Below, piece by piece: positions 14,407 through 25,280 of a DNA stretch of 64,000 nt; the stretch's first letter is position 1, and every line of letters starts with the position of its first letter. The notes below the pieces were generated by a model, which was not told where the DNA came from, ran no database searches, and saw only the letters and a list, made by a program, of their open reading frames with translations. The stretch comes from Solwaraspora sp. WMMA2056 (GTDB taxonomy: Bacteria; Actinomycetota; Actinomycetes; Mycobacteriales; Micromonosporaceae), in the NCBI RefSeq assembly GCF_030345095.1, contig NZ_CP128360.1:2418001-2482000 (forward strand). The letters are read 5' to 3'. Made by a program: the position numbers and the translations under genes.

Positions 14407-16071
14407 GTGACTCCCGCTAATCTCGCTGAGATCGTCCGCGCCGCGGCCCGGTCGGTCTTCGTCGATCGTGACCTCGATCTATCTTTGCTTCCCGACGTGG
14501 TCACCGTCGAGCGTCCCCGCAACCCGGAGCACGGCGACTACGCCTCGAACCTGGCGCTGCAGCTGGCCAAGCGGGTCGGCACGCCGCCGCGCGAGCTGGC
14601 CGCCGCACTCGCCGTCCGGCTCGGCGAGGCCGACGGGATCGCGTCGGTGGAGATCGCCGGCCCGGGGTTTCTGAACATCCGGCTCGATTCGGCCGCCGCC
14701 GGGGCACTGGCCCGCACCGTGGTCCTGGCCGGTCGGGAGTACGGCCGCAGCACCCACCTCGCCGGGCAGCGGCTCAACCTGGAGTTCGTCTCGGCCAACC
14801 CGACCGGCCCGGTGCACATCGGCGGCAGCCGGTGGGCCGCCGTCGGTGACTCGCTGGCCCGGATCCTGCGGGCCACCGGGGCCGATGTCGGCACCGAGTA
14901 CTACGTCAACGACGCCGGTGCGCAGATCGACCGGTTCGCCAACTCGCTGCTGGCCGCCGCGCGCGGTGAGCCGACCCCGGCCGACGGCTACGCCGGGGCG
15001 TACATCGCCGACATCGCCGGCGTCCTCGTTGGCAAGCACCCGCAGGTACGCGATCTCGACGACGACGCCGCCCGGGAGCTGTTCCGGGTCGAAGGTGTCG
15101 CGCTGATGCTCGACGAGATCAAGTCGTCGATGGCCGACTTCGGCACCCACTTCGACACGTTCTTCCACGAGAAGGACCTGCACTCCCGGGGTGAGCTGGA
15201 CCACGCGCTGGCCCGGCTGCGCGAGCAGGGCCGCATCGTCGAACGCGACGGCGCGGTCTGGCTGCGCACCACCGACTTCGGTGACGACAAGGACCGGGTG
15301 CTGCGCAAGTCCAGCGGCGAGTGGACCTACTTCGCCGCCGACTGCGCCTACTACCTGGACAAGCGCGAGCGCGGCTTCGAGCGGATCGTGATGATGCTCG
15401 GTGCCGACCACCACGGCTACATCGGCCGGCTCCGGGCGATGGCGGCCTGCTTCGGCGACGACCCGGACGTGACGCTGGAGATCCTGATCGGGCAGATGGT
15501 GAACCTGGTGCGCGAGGGGGCGCCGGTGCGGATGTCCAAGCGGGCCGGCACCGTGGTCACCCTGGAGGACCTGGTCGAGTCGGTCGGCGTCGACGCCGCC
15601 CGGTACGCGCTGGCCCGCTACTCGTCGGACTCGCCGATCGACATCGACGTGGAGCGGTGGACCCGGGCCAAGAACGACAACCCGGTCTTCTACGTGCAGT
15701 ACGTCGCCGCCCGGACCGCCAGCGTGGCCCGTAACGCCGCCGACGTCGGCCTGCAGCGGGGCGAACCGGCGGCGTTCCGCCCGGAGCTGCTCGACCACGA
15801 CAAGGAGAACGAGCTGCTCAAGGCGATCGGCGAGTTCCCCGCTGTGGTCGCCTCCGCCGCCGAGCTGCGCGAGCCGCACCGGATCGCCCGCTACCTGGAG
15901 GAGCTGGCCGGGGCGTACCACCGCTTCTACGACAAGTGCCGGATCATGCCGCTGGGCGACGAGGAGATCACCGACCGGCACCGGGCCCGGCTGTGGCTCA
16001 ACGACGCCACCCGTACGGTGATCGCCAACGGCCTGGACCTGCTCGGCGTCTCCGCGCCCGAGCGGATGTGA
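14407..16071 (+). CDS. argS: arginyl-tRNA synthetase
   Basis: This 554-residue cytoplasmic class I synthetase charges tRNA-Arg. An N-terminal Add-1 domain ([24 protein letters not shown]) precedes the HIGH-type motif [15 protein letters not shown] (about 131-145) and the catalytic domain. The KMSKS-type motif is RMSKRAG (about 377). The C-terminal all-helical anticodon-binding DALR domain ends [34 protein letters not shown] 14407 is chosen over TTG 14404 because it fits the leaderless TAACAT promoter. It heads the run argS-lysA-hom-thrC, although the 54-bp gap to lysA leaves operon membership open. Confidence 0.97.
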   Translation: MTPANLAEIVRAAARSVFVDRDLDLSLLPDVVTVERPRNPEHGDYASNLALQLAKRVGTPPRELAAALAVRLGEADGIASVEIAGPGFLNIRLDSAAAGALARTVVLAGREYGRSTHLAGQRLNLEFVSANPTGPVHIGGSRWAAVGDSLARILRATGADVGTEYYVNDAGAQIDRFANSLLAAARGEPTPADGYAGAYIADIAGVLVGKHPQVRDLDDDAARELFRVEGVALMLDEIKSSMADFGTHFDTFFHEKDLHSRGELDHALARLREQGRIVERDGAVWLRTTDFGDDKDRVLRKSSGEWTYFAADCAYYLDKRERGFERIVMMLGADHHGYIGRLRAMAACFGDDPDVTLEILIGQMVNLVREGAPVRMSKRAGTVVTLEDLVESVGVDAARYALARYSSDSPIDIDVERWTRAKNDNPVFYVQYVAARTASVARNAADVGLQRGEPAAFRPELLDHDKENELLKAIGEFPAVVASAAELREPHRIARYLEELAGAYHRFYDKCRIMPLGDEEITDRHRARLWLNDATRTVIANGLDLLGVSAPERM

Positions 16072-16125
16072 ACCGGGCCGACGGACCCGGAGCCGGATCC
16101 ATGAACGACGAAGGACGGTAGTGCC

Positions 16126-17511
16126 GTGCGCGCACACGAGGCCGGGGCCCTGCACGGTGACCTCGGCAGCCGGGGGCCGGGCTGGCTGCGTACCCCGGAT
16201 GACGTCAACTCCCTGCTGCCGCAGCTGTGGCCGCGGACGGTGACCCGCGCGGACGCCGGGGCGCTCACCGTCGGCGGCCGGGACGTGCGGGACCTGGCCG
16301 CCGAGTACGGCACCCCGGCGTACCTGCTCGACGAGGAGGACCTGCGGGCCCGCTGCCGCGACTTCCGGGCCGCCTTCGCCGGGCAGGACGTCTACTACGC
16401 CGGCAAGGCGTTCCTGTGCCGGGCGGTGGTGCGCATCATCGCCGAGGAGGGCCTGCACCTGGACGTCTGCACCGGCGGTGAGCTGGCGGTGGCGCTGTCG
16501 GCGGGGATGCCGCCGGAGCGGATCGGGTTCCACGGCAACAACAAGAGCGTCGCCGAGCTGACCCGGGCGCTGGACGCCGGGGTGGGCCGGATCATCGTCG
16601 ACTCGTTCGACGAGATCGACCGGCTGACCGCGCTGGCCCGCGACCGGCAGATCCGGCCGAAGGTGCTGGTCCGGGTCACCGTCGGGGTGGAGGCGCACAC
16701 CCACGAGTTCATCGCCACCGCCCACGAGGACCAGAAGTTCGGCTTCTCGCTGGCCGGCGGGGCGGCCTTCGAGGCGGCCGCCCGGATCCTCGACGAGGGC
16801 GTGCTGGAGCTGCGCGGGCTGCACTCGCACATCGGTTCGCAGATCTTCGACGCCAGCGGGTTCGAGGTGTCCGCCCGGCGGGTGCTGGCGTTGCAGGCGC
16901 AGATCCGCGACGCCCGGGGCGTGCAGCTGCCGGAGCTGGACCTCGGCGGCGGTTTCGGCATCGCCTACACCACCCAGGACGACCCGGCACCCGCCCACGA
17001 CCTGGCCAAGCGGATGAACAAGATCGTCGACAGCGAGTGCGAGGCGCTGCGGCTGGCCGTGCCACACCTGTCGGTGGAGCCGGGCCGGGCGATCGTCGGA
17101 CCGGCGGTGTTCACCCTCTACCAGGTCGGCACGGTCAAGGACGTCGACGGCATCCGCAGCTACGTCAGCGTCGACGGCGGGATGAGCGACAACATCCGGA
17201 CCGCCCTCTACGACGCCTCCTACTCGGCGACTCTCGCCTCCCGGGCCTCGGTGGCGCCACCGGTCCTGGCCCGCGTGGTGGGAAAGCATTGTGAGTCCGG
17301 GGACATCGTAGTGAAGGATGAATTCCTGCCCGCCGACGTGCAGCCGGGAGATCTTCTGGCGGTGCCGGGCACGGGGGCGTACTGCCGGAGCATGGCGAGC
17401 AACTACAACCATGTGCCCCGGCCGCCGGTGATCGCGGTCCGCGACGGCGCGGCCCGGGTCCTCGTCCGTCGGGAGACCGAGGACGATCTGCTGGCACTGG
17501 ACGTGGGATAG
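16126..17511 (+). CDS. lysA: diaminopimelate decarboxylase
   Basis: This 461-residue PLP enzyme performs the last step of lysine synthesis, converting meso-diaminopimelate to L-lysine. The fold-type III alanine-racemase-like barrel carries the PLP lysine in VYYAGKAFLCRAV (about residue 91), HSHIGSQIFD, the glycine-rich phosphate loop ELDLGGGFGIAY, SVEPGRAIVG, and the C-terminal CESGDIV with the conserved Cys-Glu. GTG 16126 follows AAGGAC by about 9 nt. It lies between argS and hom, linking the two branches of aspartate-family synthesis. Meso-diaminopimelate is also a cell-wall component, so this enzyme sits at a branch point. Confidence 0.97.
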   Translation: MRAHEAGALHGDLGSRGPGWLRTPDDVNSLLPQLWPRTVTRADAGALTVGGRDVRDLAAEYGTPAYLLDEEDLRARCRDFRAAFAGQDVYYAGKAFLCRAVVRIIAEEGLHLDVCTGGELAVALSAGMPPERIGFHGNNKSVAELTRALDAGVGRIIVDSFDEIDRLTALARDRQIRPKVLVRVTVGVEAHTHEFIATAHEDQKFGFSLAGGAAFEAAARILDEGVLELRGLHSHIGSQIFDASGFEVSARRVLALQAQIRDARGVQLPELDLGGGFGIAYTTQDDPAPAHDLAKRMNKIVDSECEALRLAVPHLSVEPGRAIVGPAVFTLYQVGTVKDVDGIRSYVSVDGGMSDNIRTALYDASYSATLASRASVAPPVLARVVGKHCESGDIVVKDEFLPADVQPGDLLAVPGTGAYCRSMASNYNHVPRPPVIAVRDGAARVLVRRETEDDLLALDVG

Positions 17512-17539
17512 CGCGTGGCGCGCGGTCGCGAGGTATGGG

Positions 17540-18850
17540 GTGAGCATGGGTAAGCCGGTACGGTTGGCGCTGCTGGGTTGCGGCACGGTGGGTGCCGAGG
17601 TGGTGCGGCTGCTGCACGAGCAGTCTGCCGACCTCGCCGCCCGGATCGGGGCACCGGTCGAGATCGCCGGGATCGCCGTACGGCGGCCGAACCGTTCCCG
17701 TGGCGACCTGCCGGTCGACCCGGCGTTGTTCACCACCGACGCCCTGGGGCTGGTCAAGCGCGACGACGTCGACGTGGTGGTGGAGGTCGTCGGCGGGATC
17801 GAACCGGCCCGGACCTGGCTCGTCGAGGCGCTGCGGGCCGGCAAGAGTGCGGTCACCGCGAACAAGGCCCTGCTCGCCGAGGACGGCGGCACCCTGCACG
17901 ACGCGGCCGCCGCCGGCGGTGCCGACCTGTACTACGAGGCGTCGGTGGCCGGGGCCATCCCGCTGCTGCGCCCGCTGCGTGAATCCCTGCACGGCGACTC
18001 GATCACCCGGGTCACCGGCATCGTCAACGGCACCACCAACTTCATCCTGTCCGGGATGGACGCCACCGGTGCCAGCTTCACCGAGGCGCTGGAGGAGGCG
18101 ACCGCGCTCGGGTACGCCGAGGCCGACCCGACCGCCGACGTCGAGGGCTTCGACGCCGCCGCCAAGGCAGCCATCCTCGCCTCGCTGGCCTTCCACACCC
18201 GCGTCGGCGCCGCCGACGTGCACCGGGAGGGCATCACCGAGGTCAGCGCCGCCGACATGGCCAGCGCCAAGGCGATGGGCTGCACCATCAAGCTGCTCTG
18301 CATCGCCGAGCGGGGCCCGGGTGCCGACGGCGCCGAGTCGGTCAGCGTCCGGGTGCATCCGGCGATGATCCCGCGCAGCCACCCGCTGGCCAGCGTCGGT
18401 GACGCGTTCAACGCGGTCTTCGTCGAGGCGGTCGCCGCCGGCCAGCTGATGTTCTACGGCCGGGGTGCCGGCGGGGCGCCGACCGCCAGCGCCGTGCTCG
18501 GTGACATCGTCGCGGTGGCCCGCAACCGGCTCGCCGGGGTACGCGCGGCGAGCGAATCGGCCTACGCCGATCTGCCGATCCGCCCGATGGGGGAGGCGGT
18601 CACCCGCTACCACATCAGTCTGGACGTGGCCGACCGCGCCGGGGTGCTGGCCGCCGTCGCCGGGGTCTTCGCCCGCCACGACGTGTCGATCGCCACCGTG
18701 CGCCAGTCCGGTCGGGAGGCCGACGCCAGCCTGGTGATCGTCACCCACCGTGCTCCGGACGCCGCGCTGGCCGCGACCGTCGAGGAGCTGCGCGGCCTGG
18801 ACATCGTCCGGTCCATCGCCAGCGTGCTGCGGGTCGAGGGCGGCCAGTAG
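17540..18850 (+). CDS. hom: homoserine dehydrogenase
   Basis: This 436-residue NAD(P)-dependent oxidoreductase reduces aspartate semialdehyde to homoserine. The Rossmann motif [17 protein letters not shown] (about 8-24) is followed by the catalytic domain ([65 protein letters not shown]) and a C-terminal ACT domain (about 355-433, [33 protein letters not shown]), the usual site of threonine feedback inhibition. GTG 17540 has GAGG 6 nt upstream; ATG 17546 is the alternative. It is followed after 40 bp by thrC. Confidence 0.97.
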   Translation: MSMGKPVRLALLGCGTVGAEVVRLLHEQSADLAARIGAPVEIAGIAVRRPNRSRGDLPVDPALFTTDALGLVKRDDVDVVVEVVGGIEPARTWLVEALRAGKSAVTANKALLAEDGGTLHDAAAAGGADLYYEASVAGAIPLLRPLRESLHGDSITRVTGIVNGTTNFILSGMDATGASFTEALEEATALGYAEADPTADVEGFDAAAKAAILASLAFHTRVGAADVHREGITEVSAADMASAKAMGCTIKLLCIAERGPGADGAESVSVRVHPAMIPRSHPLASVGDAFNAVFVEAVAAGQLMFYGRGAGGAPTASAVLGDIVAVARNRLAGVRAASESAYADLPIRPMGEAVTRYHISLDVADRAGVLAAVAGVFARHDVSIATVRQSGREADASLVIVTHRAPDAALAATVEELRGLDIVRSIASVLRVEGGQ

Positions 18851-18890
18851 GCAGCCGGTACGCTGTGCCGGCCGAGTCGAGGAGGTTGCC

Positions 18891-19940
18891 ATGTGGCGGG
18901 GTCTGATCGAGGCGTACCGGGACCGGTTGCCGGTCAGTGACACCACGCCGGTGATCACCCTCCATGAGGGGAACACGCCGCTGCTGCCGGCGCCGGTGCT
19001 CTCCGACCGGGTCGGTGCCGACGTCTACCTCAAGGTCGAAGGGGCGAACCCGACCGGGTCGTTCAAGGACCGGGGCATGACGATGGCGGTCTCCAAGGCG
19101 GTCGAGGAGGGCAACAAGGCGATCATCTGCGCCTCCACCGGCAACACCAGCGCGTCGGCGGCGGCGTACGCGGCCCGGGCCGGTCTGACCTGCGCGGTGC
19201 TTGTGCCGCAGGGCAAGATCGCGCTGGGCAAGCTGGCCCAGGCGTTGGTGCACGGGGCGAAGCTTTTGCAGGTCGACGGCAACTTCGACGACTGCCTGGC
19301 GATGGCCTCCAAGCTCGCCCAGGACTACCCGGTGGCGCTGGTCAACTCGGTGAACATCTTCCGGTTGCACGGGCAGAAGACCGCCGCGTTCGAGATCGTC
19401 GCCGGGCTCGGTGACGCCCCGGACATCCACTGCCTGCCGGTCGGCAACGCCGGCAACATCAGCGCCTACTGGATGGGTTACGTCGAGGATCTCGAGGCCG
19501 GCAACGCGACGCGGACACCGAAGATGTTCGGCTTCCAGGCCTCCGGTGCCGCCCCGATCGTCGCGGGTGAGGTGGTCCGCGCGCCGTCGACGATCGCCAC
19601 CGCGATCCGGATCGGCAACCCGGCGAGCTGGACCAGGGCGCTCGACGCCCGGGACACCTCCGGTGGGTTGATCGACGCGGTCACCGACCGGGACATTCTG
19701 GCGGCGTACCGGCTGCTCGCCCGGGAGGTTGGTGTCTTCGTCGAGCTGGCCAGCGCGGCGAGCGTGGCCGGGCTGCTGCAGGTCGCCGCGGCCGGGAAGG
19801 TGCCGGCCGGGTCGACGGTGGTCTGCACGGTGACCGGGCACGGCCTCAAGGACCCGGAGTGGGCGATCTCGACCGCGCCGGCGCCGACGACCATCGGCAA
19901 CGATCCGCTACTCGCCGCCCGCGCGCTCCACCTGGCCTGA
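18891..19940 (+). CDS. thrC: threonine synthase
   Basis: This 349-residue PLP enzyme converts O-phosphohomoserine to threonine. The PLP lysine is K59 in [29 protein letters not shown] binds the cofactor phosphate region, and the [16 protein letters not shown] segment is typical of the short actinobacterial form. ATG 18891 is fixed by GAGGAGG just upstream; an earlier in-frame extension overlaps hom and is not used. The last 33 bp overlap the 3' end of the convergent MarR gene. The homoserine kinase that supplies its substrate is thrB at 26832, separated by regulator and transporter genes. Confidence 0.97.
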   Translation: MWRGLIEAYRDRLPVSDTTPVITLHEGNTPLLPAPVLSDRVGADVYLKVEGANPTGSFKDRGMTMAVSKAVEEGNKAIICASTGNTSASAAAYAARAGLTCAVLVPQGKIALGKLAQALVHGAKLLQVDGNFDDCLAMASKLAQDYPVALVNSVNIFRLHGQKTAAFEIVAGLGDAPDIHCLPVGNAGNISAYWMGYVEDLEAGNATRTPKMFGFQASGAAPIVAGEVVRAPSTIATAIRIGNPASWTRALDARDTSGGLIDAVTDRDILAAYRLLAREVGVFVELASAASVAGLLQVAAAGKVPAGSTVVCTVTGHGLKDPEWAISTAPAPTTIGNDPLLAARALHLA

Positions 19941-20453
19941 CCCCGGCGGTGCGGGCGACGCCGTACCGCAGGCACCGGCCGCCCACGACGGACCGGCCGC
20001 GCCGTCGGTCTCGGCCAGGTCGGCCTCGGCGGCGTCGACCAGCAGCCGGACCGCCGCCGCGACGGTACGCAGCTCGTCGGTGTCCAGCCGGGCCAGCAGC
20101 CGGGCATGCCGTTCGGTGCCGGCGGTGACGATCCGGTCGATCAGGTCCCGCCCGTCGTCGGTGAGTTCGACCCGCCGGACCCGGCGGTCCTGCGGATCCT
20201 CGCGGCGGCCGACGAGCCGGTGGGCGACGAGCCGGTCGACGATGCCGGTGACGGTGGCCATCCGGACGCCGAGCACCTGGCTCAGCTCCTGACCCGAGGT
20301 GCTGCCGTGCAGGTAGAGCAGGAGCAGTATCTTCAGCTGCGACACGGTCAGCTGTGCGTCGAACAGCGGGTCGGAGCGGTCGGAGGCGAACAGCAACTGC
20401 AGCCGACGGTGGGTCGCCATGATCTGGTCGATCAGTTCGTCCCGCTGGGTCAC
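19908..20453 (-). CDS. MarR-family regulator of the adjacent RND exporter
   Basis: This 181-residue winged-helix repressor has dimerisation helices at both ends around a wHTH core ([67 protein letters not shown], about 35-100). The C-terminal 40 residues are an Ala/Gly-rich tail that overlaps thrC tail-to-tail. GTG 20453 has GGAG upstream. It is divergent from an RND transporter over a perfect 8-1-8 palindrome (20531-20547), the standard layout of an exporter repressor that also controls itself. The inducer is unknown. Confidence 0.92.
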   Translation of the reverse strand: MTQRDELIDQIMATHRRLQLLFASDRSDPLFDAQLTVSQLKILLLLYLHGSTSGQELSQVLGVRMATVTGIVDRLVAHRLVGRREDPQDRRVRRVELTDDGRDLIDRIVTAGTERHARLLARLDTDELRTVAAAVRLLVDAAEADLAETDGAAGPSWAAGACGTASPAPPGSGQVERAGGE

Positions 20454-20530
20454 CCGCGCTCCCTCTGCCGTCGTCCGACGCGGGCGAGCTGCCCGTCGTG
20501 CCGCGAAGGCTATCCCAACAACTCCATATG

Positions 20531-20547
20531 AGGCTAACTGTTAGCCT
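20531..20547. promoter_or_regulatory. MarR operator palindrome AGGCTAAC-T-GTTAGCCT
   Basis: This is a perfect inverted repeat of 8-bp arms around one base, midway in the 155-bp gap between marR (20453) and the RND gene (20609). MarR dimers bind 16-20 bp palindromes of this kind, so it is the probable operator for both genes. Confidence 0.75.
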
Positions 20548-20608
20548 TGGCCAAAGTATTCTTCCGTCATTCCCGCCGCAGGACCCCTTCCCAGGAGTGA
20601 GCCCGCAC

Positions 20609-23600
20609 ATGTCGTTGCTCGCCAGACTCAGCCTCGCCAACCGGGGCCTCGTCGCGCTCGTCGCGGTCGTGATCACGCTGTTCGGCGCGTTCACGATCCC
20701 GACGCTCAAACAGCAGCTCCTGCCCTCGCTGGAGTTCCCGGCCGCGTTCGTCAGCGCGGTCTTCCCGGGCGCCGCGCCGGAGATCGTCGAGGCGCAGGTC
20801 ACCGAGCCGGTCGAGAACGCCGTCGCGGCCGTGTCGGACGTGGAGAGCGTCACCTCCACCTCCAGCGAAGGCTTCGCGACCGTACAGATCGAGTTCGCCT
20901 TCGGCACCGACCTCGACGGCGCGGTCAACGACCTGGAGACCGCGCTCAACCGGATCGGGGCGCAGCTGCCCGACGGCGTCGACCCGGTGGTCTTCGCCGG
21001 CAGCACCGACGACCTGCCCGCCGTGGTGCTCGCCGCCACCGGTGCCGACGACGAGCAGCAGGAGCTGTCCCGCCGGCTCAGCGAGACCGTCGTACCCGAG
21101 CTGGAAGGCATCGACGGGGTACGTGCCGTCGACGTCACCGGCGCCAGCGAGCAGATCGTCGCGATCACCCCGGACTTTGCCGCGTTGACCGCCGCCGGCT
21201 ACGACCCGGGCGCGATCAGCGCCGCCCTGCGGGCCAACGGCGTCACCATCCCGGCCGGCGCGCTGACCGAGGACGACCAGACCCTCACCGTGCAGGTCGG
21301 CAGCCGGATCGAGACCATCGAGGACCTCGGCGCGATCTTCCTGACCACGGCCGGTCGGGCACCCGTACGGCTGGACGCCGTCGCCGAGATCACCGAGCAG
21401 ACCTCACCGGCCACCTCCATCACCCGGACCAACGGCGCGGTCAGCCTCGGGATCGCGGTCACCGCCGGCCCGGACGGCGACGCCGTCGGCATCTCGCACG
21501 AGATCCGCGACCGGCTGGCCGAGCTGGGTGACGCGGCCGACACCGAACTCGTCGTGGTCTTCGACCAGGCGCCGTTCGTCGAGCGTTCGATCGAGGCGCT
21601 GACCACCGAAGGCCTGCTCGGCCTGGTGATGGCGGTCCTGGTCATCCTGGTCTTCCTGCTGTCGGTACGGTCCACCGTCGTCACCGCCGTCTCGATCCCG
21701 CTGTCGGTGCTCATCGCGCTGATCGCGCTCTGGATCGGCGACTACTCGCTCAACCTGCTCACCCTGGGCGCGTTGACCATCTCGGTCGGCCGGGTGGTGG
21801 ACGACTCGATCGTCGTCCTGGAGAACATCAAACGACATCTGGAGTACGGCGAGGACCGGCGTACGGCGATCCTCACCGGCGTCCGGGAGGTCTCCGGCGC
21901 GGTCACCTCCTCGACGCTGGCCACGGTGGCGGTCTTCGCGCCGATCGCCATCGTCGGCGGGTTCGTCGGCCAGCTGTTCGCCCCGTTCGCGATCACCGTC
22001 ACCGTCGCCCTGCTCGCTTCACTGCTGGTCTCCCTGACGATCATCCCGGTGCTGGCGTACTGGTTCCTCAAGCCGGCCGCCGCCGGCACCGACGTCGAGG
22101 CCGTCCGCGAGCAGGCCGAGGCGAAGGAGCTGCGCAACCCACTGCAGCGCGGCTACCTGCCGGTGATCCGGTTCGCCACCACCCGACGGTGGGCGACCGT
22201 CGGTATCGGCCTGGCGGTGCTGCTGGGCACCTTCGCGCTGGGCACCAGGCTGGAGACCAACTTCATCGACGATGCCGGCCAGGACACCCTGAGCATGCGT
22301 CAGGAGCTGCCGGTCGGCACCAGCCTCACGGCGGTCGACGCCGCCGCCCGCCAGGTGGAGCGTGAGTTGGCCCGCACCGACGGGATCGAGTCCTACCAGG
22401 TCTCCATCGGCAACAGCAGCAACCCGTTCGCCGGCAGCGGTGGCGCCACCACGGCCAGCTACTCGATCACCCTGACCGAGGGCACCGACAACGTGGCCCT
22501 GCAGCAGCAGCTGCGGGACGCCTTCGCCGGCCGCGACTCCCTCGGTGAGATCACCGTCGGCGCCGCCGGTGGTGGGCCGGGCGGTGCCAGTACCAACCAG
22601 CTGCAGGTCGTCGTGCAGGCCAACGACCCGGACGACCTGGCGACCGCCACCGAACGGGTCCGAGCCGCGATGGCGCAGACCCCGGACGTCGCCGACGTGA
22701 CCACCTCGCTGGCCGCCGACGCCACCCGGCTGGAGGTCCGCATCGACCGGGCGGCCGCAGCCGGCGCGGGGCTCACCGAGGCGGCGATCGGCCAGATCGT
22801 CGCCCAGGCGTTCCGGGGCAGCCCGCTGGGTGAGGTCACCCTCGACGGCGAGCGGATGAGCGTGCTGCTCAGCCCGACCGCCACCCCCACGTCGGTCGAG
22901 GAACTGGCGGCGCTGCCGATCGGCCCGGTGCCGCTGAGCGCGCTGGCGGAGATCGTCGAGGTCAGCGGGCCGGTGCAGATCAACCGGATGGACGGCGAAC
23001 GCAGCGCCACCGTCACCGGCACCGCGACCGGCTCGAACGTCGGGCAGACCAGCGCCGACCTGACCGAACGGCTCGACGGGCTGTCGCTGCCGACGGGTGT
23101 GACGTACACCATCGGTGGGGTCAGCGCCGACCAGGCGGAGGCGTTCGCCGACCTCGGCCTGGCGTTGCTCGCCGCGATCGCCATCGTCTTCGTGATCATG
23201 GTGGCGACGTTCCGCAGCCTGATCCAGCCGCTGATCCTGCTGGTGTCGGTGCCGTTCGCGGCGACCGGCGCGATCGGTCTGCTGGTCGTCACCGGTACGC
23301 CGATGGGCGTGCCGGCGCTGATCGGGGCGCTGATGCTGGTCGGCATCGTGGTGACCAACGCGATCGTGCTGATGGACCTGATCAACCAGTACCGCGACCA
23401 GGGCATGAGCGTGTCCCAGGCGGTGGTGGAGGGGGGCCGGCGTCGGCTGCGGCCGATCCTGATGACCGCGATCGCGACCATCTGCGCGCTGACCCCGATG
23501 GCGCTGGGGCTGACCGGGGTGGCCGGGTTCATCGGCCAGCCGCTGGCGATCGTGGTGATCGGTGGTCTGTTCAGCTCGACCCTGCTCACCCTGGTGCTGG

Positions 23601-23896
23601 TGCCGACCCTCTACACGATGGTCGAGGGGACCAAGGAACGCTGGCGGGAGCGTCGTGGTGCCGCCCGGACCGGCGACGCCGGCACCGGGCCGACGGGCGC
23701 GGCCGGCGAGGGGTCGGCCGCCGCCGACGCGGCGGCCGACCGGGCGGCGACCTCCGACGGTACGGCGCAGCGCAGCTCACCGGTGGCCGCGCCGCCGGCC
23801 CGGCCGTCGGCGGCCCTGGTCGACGGCACCGACCAGTTCGAGGTGCTGAAGCTGCCGAAGAGCCGCAAGTCGCCGCTGCCGCCAGCGGACAGCTGA
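20609..23896 (+). CDS. RND-superfamily efflux transporter (AcrB/HAE1-like)
   Basis: This 1095-residue inner-membrane proton antiporter has TM1 at MSLLARLSLANRGLVALVAVVITLFGAF, a large porter loop, TM2-6 with the proton-relay block GALTISVGRVVDDSIVVLENIKRHLE (TM4 Asp-Asp), a second porter loop, and TM7-12 ending at about residue 1020. About 80 residues of Ala/Gly-rich cytoplasmic tail follow. Each half shows the internal repeat typical of RND. No membrane-fusion or outer-membrane partner is encoded nearby, as expected for a monoderm. ATG 20609 has AGGAG 11 nt upstream; GTG 20597 is the alternative. Control by the divergent MarR suggests export of a toxic compound or metabolite. Confidence 0.9.
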   Translation: MSLLARLSLANRGLVALVAVVITLFGAFTIPTLKQQLLPSLEFPAAFVSAVFPGAAPEIVEAQVTEPVENAVAAVSDVESVTSTSSEGFATVQIEFAFGTDLDGAVNDLETALNRIGAQLPDGVDPVVFAGSTDDLPAVVLAATGADDEQQELSRRLSETVVPELEGIDGVRAVDVTGASEQIVAITPDFAALTAAGYDPGAISAALRANGVTIPAGALTEDDQTLTVQVGSRIETIEDLGAIFLTTAGRAPVRLDAVAEITEQTSPATSITRTNGAVSLGIAVTAGPDGDAVGISHEIRDRLAELGDAADTELVVVFDQAPFVERSIEALTTEGLLGLVMAVLVILVFLLSVRSTVVTAVSIPLSVLIALIALWIGDYSLNLLTLGALTISVGRVVDDSIVVLENIKRHLEYGEDRRTAILTGVREVSGAVTSSTLATVAVFAPIAIVGGFVGQLFAPFAITVTVALLASLLVSLTIIPVLAYWFLKPAAAGTDVEAVREQAEAKELRNPLQRGYLPVIRFATTRRWATVGIGLAVLLGTFALGTRLETNFIDDAGQDTLSMRQELPVGTSLTAVDAAARQVERELARTDGIESYQVSIGNSSNPFAGSGGATTASYSITLTEGTDNVALQQQLRDAFAGRDSLGEITVGAAGGGPGGASTNQLQVVVQANDPDDLATATERVRAAMAQTPDVADVTTSLAADATRLEVRIDRAAAAGAGLTEAAIGQIVAQAFRGSPLGEVTLDGERMSVLLSPTATPTSVEELAALPIGPVPLSALAEIVEVSGPVQINRMDGERSATVTGTATGSNVGQTSADLTERLDGLSLPTGVTYTIGGVSADQAEAFADLGLALLAAIAIVFVIMVATFRSLIQPLILLVSVPFAATGAIGLLVVTGTPMGVPALIGALMLVGIVVTNAIVLMDLINQYRDQGMSVSQAVVEGGRRRLRPILMTAIATICALTPMALGLTGVAGFIGQPLAIVVIGGLFSSTLLTLVLVPTLYTMVEGTKERWRERRGAARTGDAGTGPTGAAGEGSAAADAAADRAATSDGTAQRSSPVAAPPARPSAALVDGTDQFEVLKLPKSRKSPLPPADS

Positions 23897-23901
23897 GGTG
23901 A

Positions 23902-23943
23902 CCGGTCGGGTCCCTTGTGGCGAACCCCGGGGGACCCGACCGG
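23902..23943 (+). terminator. terminator after the RND gene
   Basis: A perfect 13-bp stem (CCGGTCGGGTCCC at 23902-23914, complement at 23931-23943) with a 16-nt loop starts 5 bp after the exporter stop. It separates the RND gene from the MFS gene. Confidence 0.7.
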
Positions 23944-24007
23944 CCTGCTGGTCACGCAGATCACATTCCGGTCGCTGTCCGCGCCCCGGTCGGTAGGGTG
24001 CCGGTAC

Positions 24008-25237
24008 GTGGCCTCACCGTTAGCGGTCCTTACCGGCAATCGTGACTTCCGTCGGCTGCTCAGCGCCGAGCTGGTGATGTTCGGTGCCGACTGGTTCGTC
24101 ATGGTCCCGCTGCTGGTGCTGTTGCCGGAGTTGACCGGCAGCGGTGTCTGGGGAGCTCTGGTTCTCGCCGCCGACACCGGCATCCACGCCCTGATGCTGC
24201 CGTTCACCGGGACGTTGGCCGACCGGTTCGACCGCCGACGCATTCTGATCCTGGCGAACCTTGCGGCGGTGGTGGCCGTACTGCTACTGCTCGGGGTGCG
24301 TTCGTCGGGCACCGCCTGGCTCGCGTTGGCCGCCGTGGCCGCGCTCGCCGTGGCGAAGTCGTGCTACTCGCCCGCCGCCCAGGCCGCGCTGCCGAACGTG
24401 GTGTCGGCCGAGGAACTGCCCAGTGCCAACGTGTTCGCCGGCTCCGCGTGGGGCACGATGGCGATCGTCGGCGCGTCGCTCGGTGGCCTGGTCAGCGCTG
24501 CCGTCGGCCCGTACACCTGCTTCTGGATCGCGGCGGGCGCGCTGCTGGTGGCGGCCGGCTTCACCGTCACCATCCGCCGGCCGATGCAGGCCCCACGGGA
24601 CAGCGCCGAACCGGCGTTGCGCACCCTGGCCGCGATCCGCGAGACCCTGGTCTACATCGGTCGCCGCCCGCAGGTGCTGGCCCTGGTGACCGCCAAGAGC
24701 GCGGTCGGCCTCGGTAACGGCGTGCTGACGTTGTTCCCGCTGCTCGCCGGCGTGTACGGGGTCGGTGCGATCGGCACCGGGCTGCTGTTCGCGGTGCGCG
24801 GTGCCGGTGCGGTGGTGGGGCCGCTGCTCATGCGTCCGGTGCTCAACCGGCGGCGCTGGCTGCTGACCGCGTTGGCGGCCTCGATGTCGGTGTACGGGTT
24901 GTCCTACACCGGTATCGCGTTGATCAGCTGGTTCCCGCTGGTGCTGGCGCTGGTGTTCCTGGCGCACCTGGGGGGCGGCAGCAACTGGGTGCTGTCCAAC
25001 TTCGCCCTGCAGGCCGTCGTGCCGGACCGGTTGCGCGGCCGGGTGTTCGCCGCCGACCTGATGCTGGCGACGCTGGCGATCTCGGTCAGTCAGCTGGTGG
25101 TGGCCGCCGTGATCGACACGGTGGACATCCGGGTCATCCTGGCCGGCTGTGGCCTGGTGACCGTGACGTACGCCATCGGCTGGTGGCTGGTGACCCGGCG
25201 GCTGCCGCTGGCGGTGGCCCCCGCCGAGACCCGGTGA
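24008..25237 (+). CDS. MFS transporter
   Basis: This 409-residue membrane transporter of the major facilitator superfamily has about 12 hydrophobic segments. The first cytoplasmic loop carries GTLADRFDRRRILILAN, a good match to the MFS signature, and FAGSAWGTMAIVGASLGGLVSAAVG and LRGRVFAADLML follow in later helices. The layout resembles MFS_3/enterobactin-exporter-like drug or siderophore exporters. GTG 24008 is chosen because TAGGGT at 23994-23999 lies 8 nt before it (leaderless). The open frame extends upstream into the terminator region, which argues against the longer start. Substrate unknown. Confidence 0.85.
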   Translation: MASPLAVLTGNRDFRRLLSAELVMFGADWFVMVPLLVLLPELTGSGVWGALVLAADTGIHALMLPFTGTLADRFDRRRILILANLAAVVAVLLLLGVRSSGTAWLALAAVAALAVAKSCYSPAAQAALPNVVSAEELPSANVFAGSAWGTMAIVGASLGGLVSAAVGPYTCFWIAAGALLVAAGFTVTIRRPMQAPRDSAEPALRTLAAIRETLVYIGRRPQVLALVTAKSAVGLGNGVLTLFPLLAGVYGVGAIGTGLLFAVRGAGAVVGPLLMRPVLNRRRWLLTALAASMSVYGLSYTGIALISWFPLVLALVFLAHLGGGSNWVLSNFALQAVVPDRLRGRVFAADLMLATLAISVSQLVVAAVIDTVDIRVILAGCGLVTVTYAIGWWLVTRRLPLAVAPAETR

Positions 25238-25280
25238 TTCCGGCGGATCCGGTCCCGGCACCCGTCTGCTAGCATCATGA

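Noticed and set aside
14479-17892. Minus-strand open frame of over 1100 codons opposite argS and lysA
   Set aside because: Antisense shadow of high-GC genes: composition mirrors the real genes, there is no domain, and argS and lysA are certain on the other strand.
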